Source: Trematomus loennbergii (lineage: Eukaryota > Chordata > Actinopteri > Perciformes > Nototheniidae). From it: DNA of 64,000 nt. Numbering within the stretch: the stretch's first letter is position 1; every line of letters begins with the position of its first letter. Both the position numbers and the translations under genes were made by a program. The DNA lies in the NCBI GenBank assembly GCA_012861695.1, contig JAAOOA010000056.1:4499760-4563759 (forward strand), written 5' to 3'. The notes under the pieces are model-generated. The model was not told the DNA's origin. It saw only the letters and a program-made list of their open reading frames with translations, and searched no databases. Positions 1 through 10,814 of this stretch are shown here, in pieces.

Positions 1-66
1 GTGGGGATTGAACCAGTCCCCCCTGATCCGAAGATCAACGCACGATCAGCCACAGCCTCCCTAGCC
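1..66 (-). repeat. tRNA-like sequence at window edge (possible SINE head)
   Basis: Read on the minus strand, the segment ends in a B-box-like GGTTCAATCCC followed by CAC, with a short hairpin (TGATC-TTCG-GATCA) where an anticodon arm would lie. That resembles a tRNA-derived SINE head more than a functional tRNA, because a proper acceptor pairing is not visible. The element is cut by the window edge. Confidence 0.3.
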
Positions 67-1690
67 ATATTATGTCTCTCATTAATGTTCATTAATCACC
101 CCTTATAACGATTTTCTTTCCTTTATTCTCTTTTCTCTTCTCTGGAAAGTAATGTTTCTGCATGTGTTTGACAGACAACAGGAGCATCTGCATGGGGTAT
201 TCAGGGTGGACAATTTGACAGAGGATTTCTCTGAAAGTACAAAATAAAAGTATTTTATAGTCTTTGCTAGTAGTCACTACTGAGTCCAAAATGATCAGTC
301 TTCGAACTTAAAAGTATTTGTATTGCTCGTCACATATAGCAGCAAGACAGGCATTGTTGTACCATGGAGGGGACTTTGACAGGAGAGTATCAAAAGTACA
401 CAGTAAAAGTATTTCATAGTATTTGGGATAGTTGTAACTACAACTGATTCCAACTTCATCAGTCTTATGAAAAACGTATGGCCAAAAATAATGTTATCGC
501 TTTGTCATTTTTGCACTGTGTAAGTTAGAACCTTTATTTTGAAGAGTAAGCGCAAGCATAGGGCAAACTAGCCAATCAGAAGCAAGGAGGCACTGGAGAC
601 ACACCCACCTATGGAAACGAAACATTGAGTGGTATACTTGTTTTAACAGTAAGAACAGAAAAACGAAAAAACGAGCTGAATTTCCGTTTATTGGTTTTGG
701 GGCAAAATTGAAAAACAAAAAAACGACCCGTTTCTGTTTTTTTTTTTTTTTTCAATTAGAACTAAAAAACAAACGGTTAAAACGTACCTTCGTCGACCAA
801 TGGCCATTTACAATTATTAATACTATTACTATTATTAGCATTAGTCTATATTTTGGTTGAAACTAAGCCAGGAAAAACATAATTTTCGATTATGGAACTG
901 TAACGAATATTCGAAAAATCGAATAATCGCTGGCATCCCTAGTTCGTTTATAGCATAACTTTAGCATTTTGCTTCTGCGATTAGATTTATGATTAGAAAA
1001 TTATAAAAGTAGGGTATACATGTGGATATTATCCGGCTGAACAAAACGTGCATTTATCAAACAGGTTCGTTTTCCACAGACCTTATTTCGAGGTATTTTC
1101 CTAAGGAGAAATCCCATTGCTTTTTTGTCGAGGGAACCCATGCTCAGCTTACTTCCAGGTAAATACGTCATCCCTGATCCACTCCATTGACTCTCGTTTT
1201 AAGTGGTGCATGCGCAGTCCGCACCTCTTCAATGCAAGTGATAGGAGCAGCTTGGGGCGCACCAAACTGCGCCCAAAGCAGCTGTTGTCACCGCCAACAA
1301 CTAGGGGGCAGCAGGAACACCAGAGTGAGTGATTGACGTTTGAATGAGAGAGAGTTAGATGGAGACGGAGTGTAAACAAAACTAGATAGCGAATATGGAG
1401 AAGGAAAATGATGTTTCATCACTTAAAGAAACACCCTTTGAGAGGAGGACACTGGAGGGAAAGCTGAAAGTAAAAGAGCTCAGACCTGATCAGCCTGACA
1501 TAGGCAGGAGTTAAGGACAGAGGAAGGCAGTATACGTGCTCCTTTTCAAGGAGCTGGTTTAGCAAGAAGGGCTAACTACATGTAGCAACACCAACAAAAT
1601 TAACAGTTTTCTTTTAACAAAATATACATCTAAATGTATGTCTACATACAATATACATTTACAATTATAAATAGATTATATATTATTACT

Positions 1691-1725
<35 letters not shown>

Positions 1726-2078
1726 GTTGTATGTCAAATTTGATAAGACAAATATAAAAGACTATCTTTTTACATCTGACATACAAAATACATTTGTTAT
1801 TAAAAATCAAAAACATATTAACAAACAACTTGTTAATAATAATAATAATGTAATTTCAGTAAGAAAAACATATTTTCATGCATTTTTAGATGGTTAATAA
1901 CAAGCATTACAATGTCTAAAGAGACTCGCAGTGTATTAGACTCAATACTCGCTGGTTGTACTTTTGCGGTCATCCAATCCGCTAGGTGGCGATGTTGCAA
2001 AACAACTAGGGTCCTGAGAGTGTGGTCCTGAGAGTGTGGTCCTGAGAGTGCAGCCTCCGAGGCTGCAGCTTCATAAGT
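67..2078. other. AT-rich noncoding interval
   Basis: No coding exon is recognisable. The interval holds a (TA)n run at 1694-1721, A/T-rich low-complexity stretches, a possible hAT end near 890-941 (it ends in GGCATCCCTAG), and three direct copies of a 14-bp unit (GTCCTGAGAGTGTG and variants) at about 2011-2052. Confidence 0.5.
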
Positions 2079-2410
2079 AATAAGTTAGACCCTCCAGAAA
2101 AACGCGATTATGCGATCGCATAATTTACCGCATAATCAGCAAAATAGCGCATATTTTTAAAAGGCCGCATATTTCTTAAAAGGTCGCATAATCCCCGCAT
2201 TTTTCCACACAAAATTGAGGGAAAAAAAATTAACATGAAGTAGTGATGTCATCAGCTCGCGCAGGTAAACAACACCGTAGAGTGAATGTGTGGAACTCAC
2301 ACGAGAGAAAAGCAACAAGATCAGCGCCATATAGATTATTATATAGCCTACTATTATACTATTATTATTATATACTATTATAATTATACTATTATACGGC
2401 TCTGACCAAG

Positions 2411-2566
2411 ATGAACAAATCGAATCCATCCCATTTGCCTACGAACATTTCTGCTAAAGACCGGGCAAAGCAGTACGCAGATGTCTTGCACGAAAGTGGG
2501 GGGAAACTATTCTGCACCCCGTGCAACTGTGTGTTGGAACATACAAGATTGAAGCTGGTCAGATAA
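2411..2566 (+). pseudogene. CGGBP1/hAT-type zinc-finger N-terminal fragment
   Basis: A 51-residue ORF opens with ATG and contains GGKLFCTPCNCVLEH. This closely resembles the finger of CGGBP1-like proteins and the N terminus of the hAT transposases from which they derive: a CxxC pair followed by His, ahead of a basic stretch. It stops soon after the finger, and no transposase catalytic domain follows before the TG tract. It lies inside an element with hAT-like ends, so it is probably a remnant of that element's own transposase, not a host gene. Whether it is transcribed cannot be told. Confidence 0.5.
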
Positions 2567-2597
2567 CGAACGGGTAAATGAAAACAGAATGAGGCGG

Positions 2598-2775
<178 letters not shown>

Positions 2776-3048
2776 CATAGGAACTCTTTAAAAGGGCTTC
2801 CTTTCATTCAGTAGTAGCCTAGTAACAGGGTTTGGGAGAAGAATCACCTTTTTTCCGCCTCCCGCATATTTCGCAACTTTTCGCATATTTCGCATACAGC
2901 CGCATATTTCGCAACTTCTCCGCATATTTCGCATAAAAACCCCGCATGTTTAATCGCATAATCAAGGATTTTAGCCCGCATAATCAAGGATTTTAGCCCG
3001 CATAATCAAGGATTTTAGCCCGCGTTTTTCTGGAGGGTCTAATAAGTA

Positions 3049-3627
3049 AGGGGCGGGGAGAGTATCTGAGGATTTCACCGGAGGATGGTCTGGTGGTTCC
3101 TCGGTTATCGCTCCTCCATTATCGCTCCTCGCTCCTCGATCCTCGGTCCTCCGGCAGAAATAAGAGCCATGGGACGCTACTCAAGATGGCGCAGACAAAT
3201 CAACTTCCGGTGATACCGAGGACCGAGGACCGAGGAAATGAAAATAGTCGACCTGAGAAGGACCCCTTGACTTGAAGATGAAGTCCATGCTATCCTTCTG
3301 GACAACAATCTCCATTACTTTTTTGTAAAAGTCCTCCTTATCTCCCTCTAATTTCAAAACAAAAGTCTAGTCTGTTGTTTTGTGTCTACCGTCTCTGCGT
3401 AGAATAACAGTAGCAACAAGAACCTGTGGGCTCACGTGCGCCCCCTTCAGTGCGGCAGAGGTTATGGCTGCTCTCCTGGGGCTTTTTTCATTGCCGTCGT
3501 ATGATGAGACCAGCGGGCCTAAATATCATATATACGTGAAATAAGTTATTTAGACACTATGGATGGCGAGGATAAATGTAATAAAGGGATCTACAAACAT
3601 TACATTGGTGACATACAGTGAGAGGGT
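3049..3627. other. Noncoding interval with short inverted GA/CT motifs
   Basis: No gene is seen. CTCCTCG/ATCCTCGGTCCTCC motifs at about 3110-3153 are mirrored by ACCGAGGACCGAGGACCGAGG near 3213-3235, suggesting a small inverted-repeat element whose ends I could not fix. Confidence 0.4.
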
Positions 3628-3634
3628 AACAGGC

Positions 3635-4248
3635 CAACCCAGTCTCACGCCATTTTGTGTTATAGTCACGAAATTAATGTAATCTATTGATTCGTGTTCA
3701 CCAACACGATTTTCGCATTTTTTTCGTGTCACACAGAACGATTTTAAAAGCAATGTATTTCTATTGGTAGTATGTTTCGTGCCTGCACCACGTCTTTTTG
3801 TCCGTTCGGGTCTTGGAAGACCGGAAGCTGTGTGGTTCATAAAAACATGTTCTTACTCAATATCTTACCCTAAGCCTAACCCTATCCCTTTTATTTTAAA
3901 TTGTATAATGTCTGAGTTTTTTTGCCGTCAGTGAGGAAAAGAAATGGCTCAGAGCCTCAGAATACTGAAATCTGTATTTTGTCATCTTTTTTTCCTTCTA
4001 ATTTGTTATTATTTGGTGCAGGCACGAAACATACTACCAATAGAAATACATTGCTTCTAAAATCGTTCTGTGTCAGAATACTGAAATCTGTATTTTTTTA
4101 AATCTGTTTTTCCTTCTAATTTGTTATTATTTACATTGCTTTTAAAATCGTTCTGTGTGACACGAAAAAATGGGAAAATCGTGTTGGTGAACACGAATCA
4201 ATAGATTAATTTCGTGACTATAACACGAAATGCCGCGAGACTGTGTTG
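3635..4248. mobile_element. Foldback element, copy A of a CAAC-ended family
   Basis: Begins CAACCCAGTCTCACG and ends with the near-complement CGCGAGACTGTGTTG. It is flanked on both sides by AACAGGC (3628-3634 and 4249-4255), a 7-bp target duplication. The arms pair over roughly 150 bp (for example GTTATAGTCACGAAATTAAT with its complement near 4205-4227), and part of one arm is repeated internally (4015-4072). Its interior shares text with the larger element at 37609-39833. Confidence 0.7.
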
Positions 4249-4255
4249 AACAGGC

Positions 4256-4493
4256 ATGCGCTTAGGGCCCGCTTTCCAGCCAGTTTCTGTGGGGTGACGC
4301 ATTCTGAGGTGAGGCAGAGCTCATCTGTGCCTCACCTCACCCCACAGTAAGCAAATGAGCCTGGCTTGAGCGCGCTCACAAAATAAGTGCCCGCGCTACA
4401 TTAGTGCCCGCGCTACATTAGTGCCCGCGCTCCAGTCAGTTACTGTGGGCCAGCGCCATATAGATAGAAGAGTTACGACATCTCCGTTCACTC
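4256..4493. repeat. Repeat flank with three 22-bp direct copies
   Basis: AGTGCCCGCGCTACATT is repeated about three times at 4385-4434. GTGAGGCAGAGCTC and its complement nearby also recur near 11880, so this is the outer repeat into which the Harbinger copies inserted. Confidence 0.4.
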
Positions 4494-4791
4494 CAATAGC
4501 CGCGTTCACACCGGAGTACTTTTCACCGTACTTTTCGCGTTTAGTTCCGTTAGTACCCCTTATGTCGCGTTCACACCAAAAAGAGCACTTCATCTCGGGA
4601 ACTTTTACCCCCATTTTTAGTGCCTGCTGAGAGATGGTACTTTCCTGGGGGAAAAAAGTGCCCCAGTTCTGATTTGCGAATTGCAAACCACGCCCCGTAC
4701 AACTCTGAAATGTTTTGTAGAGCCGCCATTTTTATTTGCTAGCACATTAACCCAGCGCACTAACGGAGAGTAGTTTGTTGTGAAAGCAGTT

Positions 4792-4980
4792 ATGGCAAGC
4801 ATAAATAAATCATCGGAGCGGTGGAGTGATGAGGAGGTGTCGGCGCTTCTGGAAATCTACGCCGAGGACGCGACCCAGGGAATGCTACTGAAGGCAGTAC
4901 CCAACTCCAAAATGTTCGAGCGTGGTTCGAAAAAGTTACTCGACCTGGAATCGTGCACAGCGCCACTGCATGCCGGCTAA
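4792..4980 (+). pseudogene. Harbinger Myb/SANT-like DNA-binding protein, 5' part
   Basis: Starts at ATG 4792. The protein opens with RWSDEEVSALLEIYAED, the tryptophan-rich acidic start of the Myb/SANT-like (MADF-related) domain encoded by the second gene of PIF/Harbinger elements, where it binds the ends and escorts the transposase. The frame stops at 4980. The next conserved block (KKLRQDYKKIKDYNN) follows at about 4985-5035 in another frame, and the C-terminal block (RPSFSGTASTFNSG, MVWEAA) follows at 5071-5200. The gene is therefore broken by frameshifts. The same gene is seen on the minus strand of copy II. Confidence 0.65.
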
Positions 4981-5070
4981 AAATAAAGAAACTCAGGCAG
5001 GACTACAAAAAAATTAAAGACTATAACAACAAGTGGTAACGACCGGAAGACCAGTAAATGGTACGAGCGC

Positions 5071-5277
5071 TTGGATGCTCTGCTATGCCACAGACCTTCA
5101 TTCTCCGGCACAGCATCGACCTTCAATTCGGGCACGATGGTGTGGGAGGCCGCTCAAACGGCGGATTCAGTGGCCAACGACCACGACCACGACGAAGGTA
5201 AAATCAACTACATGCTGAGCCTATCCCTACACCTGGATAGTTTATTTTATATTATTGTTATTACTGTTATTATATAG
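5071..5277 (+). pseudogene. Harbinger Myb-like protein, downstream block
   Basis: Encodes MDALLCHRPSFSGTASTF and MVWEAAQTADS. It matches the minus-strand frame of copy II at 10237-10485 almost residue for residue, which shows that both belong to the same transposon gene. It is disconnected from the N-terminal block by frame changes and a stop. Confidence 0.6.
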
Positions 5278-5506
5278 TCTTGATACAACTGACACTTTAT
5301 TTTATATTGATAATGTTAACTTACATGTACAACTTCTATTTTATTTACAAAAAAAAAACTTCTATTTACTACTGTTATGTCTTGAGTGTGCAATAAAGAG
5401 AACCTACATGGCGATTAAACAGATCCTGTATCTTGCTTATTTGTCCTGACACTTTATCTTTAGTGACCTGTGTAGCATCCTATACATCACATGTAAGTGA
5501 TTATTC

Positions 5507-6235
5507 TAGGGATGCTCCGATCGCCGATCGCCGGAATCAATATCGGCCGATACCGATCGCCGATCCGATCGAGTGGGCCGGGCCTAAATGGAAGATTTAA
5601 ACATCACTTTAAATCTTCCATTTAAAGTGATGTTTAAAACTCAGTTAATGGGGCTCATTCACTGGAGCTTCCACAAACAACAATCAACTTAATTATTACA
5701 TTCAAATGATGTACATTATTCAAGTTTACATTCACTTTGGATAATAACACGGGAGAAATGAGCAAGCGCTCTCTTTTCCTCTCTCTCCCTCTCTCCCTCT
5801 CCTGACAGCCTGTCAGTATCTCATGCAGCTCACTGATCCAGTAATGAGTGACCCGACAGTGACGAATAAATATATTTATAACTAGTTTAGCTTGTTCCAG
5901 AGGTAGATAAAATAGCTAAGTGTGTTAGGTCTAACTCTTCGTGTGTGTTTCGCTCCGCTCACCGGTCCGTCACAGCGGGTGGAGCTGCAGGATTTCTGCT
6001 TCACACACACGTTGCATACCGCTATTTTACTGTCTTTTTCGGACACCTTAAAATAATGCCAGACCGGTGAAGCCATTTTGGCGAGCTTGTTTTGCCGCGC
6101 ACAGAGAAAAGTGTCATGTATTTTACGTCATGCGATCGGCTCTCGCGATCGGCATGTTTAGAGAACACAGATCGATCGGTAGAGAGTGAGTATCGGCAGA
6201 TCTCGATCGGTGACCGATCGATCGGAGCATCCCTA
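5507..6235 (-). mobile_element. Nonautonomous hAT (TAGGGATGCTCCGATCG ends)
   Basis: Inverted termini TAGGGATGCTCCGATCG and CGATCGGAGCATCCCTA are flanked by a perfect 8-bp duplication, GATTATTC, at 5499-5506 and 6236-6243. The uninterrupted sister Harbinger copy holds the empty site near 8738-8750 (complement strand), which proves that the insertion happened after the two Harbinger copies diverged. A BED-finger fragment lies inside. Confidence 0.9.
5882..6076 (-). pseudogene. BED-type zinc-finger fragment of hAT transposase
   Basis: The minus-strand frame starts MASPVWHYFKVSE and continues with a CNVC pair. This is the aromatic-rich opening of a BED finger (W, Y, F then CxxC), the DNA-binding N terminus of hAT (ZBED-like) transposases. 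The pairing His residues and the RNase H-like catalytic domain are missing, and the frame runs into unrelated residues. It lies inside the 729-bp hAT with perfect target duplications, so it is a decayed piece of the parent transposase. Confidence 0.6.
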
Positions 6236-6789
6236 GATTATTCTGATACCATCATGTTTCATCGGTTATAAACTGGCGAAGCTTTATCTGTCATTTATTT
6301 ATCATCAATGTTGCAACCTTGTGGGGAATGGCAGGGGCACATACCATATGATAATTTATATAATTTTAAATATTATTTGACCTAAAACTAAATGTTTTTA
6401 TGATTGTCCTCTGAGGAGGACATGGGGATTTGCAAACTTTTAATTCCCCCCCATTTTACACAACACAAAATGGAGTCCACTATGGGCCAAAACTAACATG
6501 TAGGTTTCCATAGTGTTTATGGCAGACGGATGCAGTGGGTCTCAGGAAGATATATATATATATATAATAAAGGTGGGTTTGCTGCTGAGCCTAGTGGTTT
6601 GTGCCTGCCAGTAAACCCAAAGCAGAAGAAGAAGAAGTGACGTCAGCGGCTCATTTGCGTAATCTTCCCTCAGGGAAAAGTACCCCGGTGTGAACGCGAT
6701 TGGTACTTAGTGCCCTGGGGTAAAAAGTGCCGGGGCACTGAGTGCCGGCACTAAGTACTGCAAAGTACTTGGTGTGAACGCGCCTATTG

Positions 6790-7684
6790 GACCAGTTTTT
6801 TTTACAGTAATGGCGGATCGTGGAGCCCTTAATAGTTCCCCGGAAGTTAGCTTGCCGCTGACTTCCTGGGAACTATTGACGATCTGCGGCGAGCAGCACA
6901 GTAGAGTTGCAGCATAATAGACCGTTCGTGATGGACTTTTAAAGGTAAGAAGACGTTTAAAGATTTATATTGCGGATATTATCAGCACATCTGAGTCAAA
7001 TGAACATGTGTATTAAAGGATGTTAGTGGATTATCCTAAATCTACTGGTTTACAGATAACAGATTAGGCTAGGATACCGGATAAGTTAGCAACACACGTT
7101 AACCATGAACAGCCTATTAATCCGTTCTCCTAATGTTATTTCAATCCAACGTTGTGGAATTAGAGAAAAAGGGCTTCTTAACGTGCTTTTATCCGGGGTG
7201 GAGGGAGTTAAATATTAGTTCAATATAACATTGGGGCGTGTTATTGTAGTGGGTGGAGGTGGTGAAATGAGGATATCCATTTTGGAGTTCAAGCTAGTAT
7301 AATATAGTTAACGTTACACAATAATAAGGAAGAGAGCTATTTTTGTGATACGTCGCTATTGATATGGATTTAGAGTGCATATTTGAGACTTCCAAACAGT
7401 AAACAAAAACGTAAATTATGGTGAGTGTTTTTAGCAGAGCCATATAATGTCCTTGTGATTCTGTTGATTATTACCTGTCTGTATTATGTTGCAGCTCAGC
7501 TGATTTTGGATTGATGGCAAAGGGAGAGGGACTTAAGTGAGAGTGAAAACACAAGGTAAGTTTAAAATAGGTCAGCAATTTCCCATCCTATAGGTTGCTA
7601 GATGTATCTAACCCTTTCTCCTGTCTTTGTCTCCCTCTTTCAGCACAAGAACCCCAGGGGGATTCAATGGAGCCTGAAGACCTG
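6790..7684. other. Spacer between the two Harbinger copies
   Basis: No gene is seen. An imperfect palindrome around AATAGTTCC/GGAACTATT (6829-6880) resembles sequence at about 11775-11800, so this is probably part of an outer repeat split by the two Harbinger insertions. Confidence 0.4.
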
Positions 7685-8038
7685 CAATAGGCGCGTTCAC
7701 ACCAAGTACTTTGCAGTACTTAGTTCCGGCACTCAGTGCCCCGGCGCTTTTTATGCCAGGGCACTTAGTACAGATCGCGTTCACACCGGAGTACTTTTCC
7801 CTGAGGGAAGATTACGCAAATGAGCCGCTGACGTCACTTCTTCTTCTTCTGCTTTGGCTTTATTGGCAGGCCACAAACCACTTCACGGTGAGTACAGTAG
7901 GTGGCGGTATGCACCTTAAAGTTGTTTGCAATCCGCTACAAAAACAAGAGAAGAAGAAGAAAAACTTCCCGCGTATACTGCGACGCCCACCCACTCGCTG
8001 TACATTAGGCGTCTGTTGTTTACCTTCCGACCTCAGAC

Positions 8039-8410
8039 ATGATGGAGATGGAGTCGACTGAAGTTGTGCTGTTTGTGCTCATGTTATACAGCTTTGTAAC
8101 TGAGTTAATGCAGCCTGAACAACTTGCGTACATTAACAAAACAAGCCGGGCACGAGTGGTGGTGGAGAACGCTTTTGGCAGACTGAAGGGCAGGTGGCGG
8201 TGCTTGATGAAAAGAAACGACTGCAAGATGGACAAGATCAAAATCCAGGTGGCAGCATGTTGCATATTACATAACCTTTGTGAAAGTAATGATGAGTACA
8301 GGGACGAATGGACTGCCTTACCGGCAACCCAGCTTGATGGGCCAGCCATTGCCGAGGCTGGGGGGCAAGACACGCGCACAGCCCTTATGAGGCATCTGAA
8401 CAGCGTGTAA
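8039..8410 (+). pseudogene. PIF/Harbinger transposase, internally deleted
   Basis: A 123-residue ORF. Its first 25 or so residues look like a transposase N terminus. From about residue 28 it carries the conserved C-terminal block of the DDE_4 (HARBI1-like) nuclease: [20 protein letters not shown], then [11 protein letters not shown]. The Glu of [13 protein letters not shown] is the last acid of the DDE triad. Both preceding Asp residues are absent, and the length is about a third of the usual 350-400 residues, so a large internal deletion fused the two ends in frame. It cannot be catalytic. The gene sits inside copy II, which could move only in trans. Confidence 0.8.
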
Positions 8411-9271
8411 ATTGTACATTGTAAACATTTTGACAATAAAGTTGATCTTTTGTACAGTGCTTTTGTTTCTCTCTTTTATTTTCCAGTCAAGACAGGCAAC
8501 ATTACAATAGTGTACAGTGTGGCAATATAATAATAAACTGTGCCAGGTGTGTTGTATGCACAGTAAATAGGCTCAGCAGCAAACCCATTTAGTTTTAGGT
8601 CAAATAATATTTTAAATGATATCAATTATCATATTTGTGTATGTGCCCCTGCCATTCCCCCACAAGGTTGCAACATTGATGATAAATGACAAATAAAGCT
8701 TCGCCAGTTTATAACCGATGAAACATGATGGTATCAGAATAATCACTTATATGTGATGTATAGGATGCTACACAGGTCACTAAAGATAAAGTGTCAGGAG
8801 AAATAAGCAAGATACAGGATCTGTTTAATCGCCATGTAGGTTTTCTTTATTGCACTCTCAAGACATAAATAGAACAATTTTAAATGTAAATAAAATAGAG
8901 GTTGTACATGTCAGTAAACATTGTCAATATAAAATAAAGTGTCAGTTGTACTATATAATAACAGTAATAATAATATAAAATAAACTGTCCCAGGTGTAGG
9001 GATAGGCTCAGCAGCATACACACCTTAGTGCAAAGTTGTGTGTTGTGTGTCGTGTGTCAGTATTAATAACAACTATACAAAATTAACTGTCCCAGGTGTA
9101 GGGATAGGCTCAGCAGCAAACCCACCTTAATTATATATATATATATATATCTTCCTGAGACCCACTGCATCCGTCTGCCATAAACACTATGGAAACATAC
9201 ATGTTAGTTTTGGCCCATAGTAGACTCCATTTTGTGTTGTGTAAAATGGGGGGGAATCTAAAGATAAAGTG

Positions 9272-9487
9272 TCAGAAGAAATAAGCAAGATACAGGATCG
9301 GTTTAATCGCCATGTAGGTTTTCTTTATTGCATTGGTGAACAGCACCATCTGATCCCCGTGCATCGACTCTTTCACCACGGCACGCCGGTCCTCCAACGC
9401 CTGGACGGTGTCAAAGAAATTCGCATCCCGTGTCCGCTTTCCTAAGACGGGAAAATAAGCAAGATACAAGATCTGTTTAGTCGCCAT
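9272..9487 (-). pseudogene. Harbinger Myb-like protein, C-terminal coiled-coil block
   Basis: The minus-strand frame contains ANFFDTVQALEDRRAVVKES, a charged helical segment typical of the C terminus of Harbinger Myb-like proteins. It lies downstream, in minus-strand sense, of the N-terminal blocks at 10237-10660 and so is probably the last exon or block of the same gene. The ends of the frame read into noncoding repeat. Confidence 0.5.
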
Positions 9488-9559
9488 GTAGTTTTACAAC
9501 ATACTAGGAATGTGTTTACTAGTCAACATTGAACAGGGTGCAGGCCGGGACAAGACAGT

Positions 9560-9725
9560 GTACACAATGGAGGTGTATAGTAGAAGATAATATAGGATCA
9601 AATAGCATAAAATATATATATATATACACACACTGAGTGTACACAAAGGAGGTGTATAGTAGAAGGTAATATAGGATCAAATAGCATAAAATATATATAT
9701 ATATATACACACATTGTGTGTGTGT
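9560..9725. repeat. Tandem duplication of about 95 bp plus (TA)n
   Basis: GGAGGTGTATAGTAGAAG, then GGATCAAATAGCATAAAATA and a TA/CA run occur twice in direct order, with a few differences. This is a recent local duplication inside Harbinger copy II. Confidence 0.8.
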
Positions 9726-10236
9726 GTCTATGTGTGTAGCTGCCGCTCAAAGTGCCCTTCTTCATTGTTTTGTATTTTGAAGAGTGCTTCATGTATGCTT
9801 GAACTTTGTTTAATGTTGTTGAGGCAAGTTTTCTTACCGGAAGTCATGTGACCTCTAGCCCGAATGTTTACAATGTTTGTGAGAGAGTAAAAGGCGCGAA
9901 AATTTGTAAATGCCGGTCTAGGCGAATACGTTTTCACGCGGTTTCATAATTGTACCAAGAAGGAAATAAACATGATTGTGAACATCAGTTCGATGCGTAA
10001 CGTTCTTTCAATACAAAGTTACAGTGTGTGTACCTTTGCGTTTGGTTGCTGGTAAGGGGGACGAGCAAGCGCTGTGATCTTGAAGGCAAAGCTCGCTTGT
10101 TTCCAATCCCGAGAGTTGTCCATCCTCGCCTGAAACACACGATTAGTGCCATGAGTTAGTGAAGCAAATTACAGAAACACTGCACAGTTATTCACAAGTC
10201 AAAACGTTTTCATAGCGGCCGAGAATATCTAGCTAG

Positions 10237-10660
10237 CTAGATGTTCTTAGCCAGCTCGGGGCGGTTCAGCCTAGCATGGCTAGCTCGATCTACTGAGCAA
10301 ATAAAAGTACATCTGAGAACATTATTGTGCAGATTAAAACCCCAGTGCATGTAGTTGATTTTACCTTCGTCGTGGTCGTCGGCCTCTGAATCCGCCGTTT
10401 GAGCGGCCTCCCACACCATCGTGCCCGAATCAAAGGTCGATGCTGTCCCGGAGAATGAAGGTCTGTGGCCTAGCAGAGCATCCAAGCGCTCGTACCATTT
10501 ACTGGTCTTCCGGTCGTTACCACTCTTGTTATTATAGTCTTTAATTTTTGTTGTAGTCCTGCCGGAGTTTCTTTATTTTTAGCCAGCATGCCGTGGCGCT
10601 GTGCACGATTCCCAGCTCAAGTAACTTTTTCGAACAACGATCGAACATCTTGGAGTTGGG
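10237..10660 (-). pseudogene. Harbinger Myb/SANT-like protein, copy II
   Basis: The minus strand encodes MDALLGHRPSFSGTASTF and MVWEAAQTADS, the same block as 5071-5200 in copy I. Upstream on the minus strand, blocks matching KKLRQDYKKIK and the first domain lie in shifted frames up to about 10660. Both copies are therefore frame-broken versions of the DNA-binding accessory gene. Nothing suggests that either encodes a full-length protein. Confidence 0.55.
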
Positions 10661-10814
10661 TACTGCCTTCAGTAGCATCAGCAGGCACTAAAAGTGGGGG
10701 TAAAAGTTCCCGAGATTAAGTACTCTTTTTGGTGTGAACGCGACATAAGGGGTTCTAACGGAACTAAACGCGAAAAGTACGGTGAAAAGTACTCCGGTGT
10801 GAACGCGGCTATTG

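Larger units (their letters stand above)
4494..6789 (+). mobile_element. PIF/Harbinger element, copy I (interrupted by hAT)
   Basis: Termini CAATAGCCGCGTTCACACC (left) and GGTGTGAACGCGCCTATTG (right) form imperfect inverted repeats. The same pair of ends, in opposite order, bounds 7685-10814, so these are two copies of one family facing opposite ways. Copy I keeps Myb/SANT-like coding sequence at its left but no transposase. It is interrupted at 5507-6235 by a hAT. The exact target duplication could not be resolved. Confidence 0.75.
7685..10814 (-). mobile_element. PIF/Harbinger element, copy II (inverted)
   Basis: Same family as 4494-6789 in the opposite orientation: CAATAGGCGCGTTCACACC on the left and GGTGTGAACGCGGCTATTG on the right. 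It keeps an internally deleted transposase on the plus strand and Myb-like coding blocks on the minus strand, the usual two-gene content of Harbinger. Long stretches pair with copy I (for example 8645-8760 with 6240-6345). It also carries the TA run at 9129-9151, matching 6550-6566. Confidence 0.75.

Noticed and set aside
8020..8436. 138-codon minus-strand ORF
   Set aside because: Complement shadow of the Harbinger transposase remnant.
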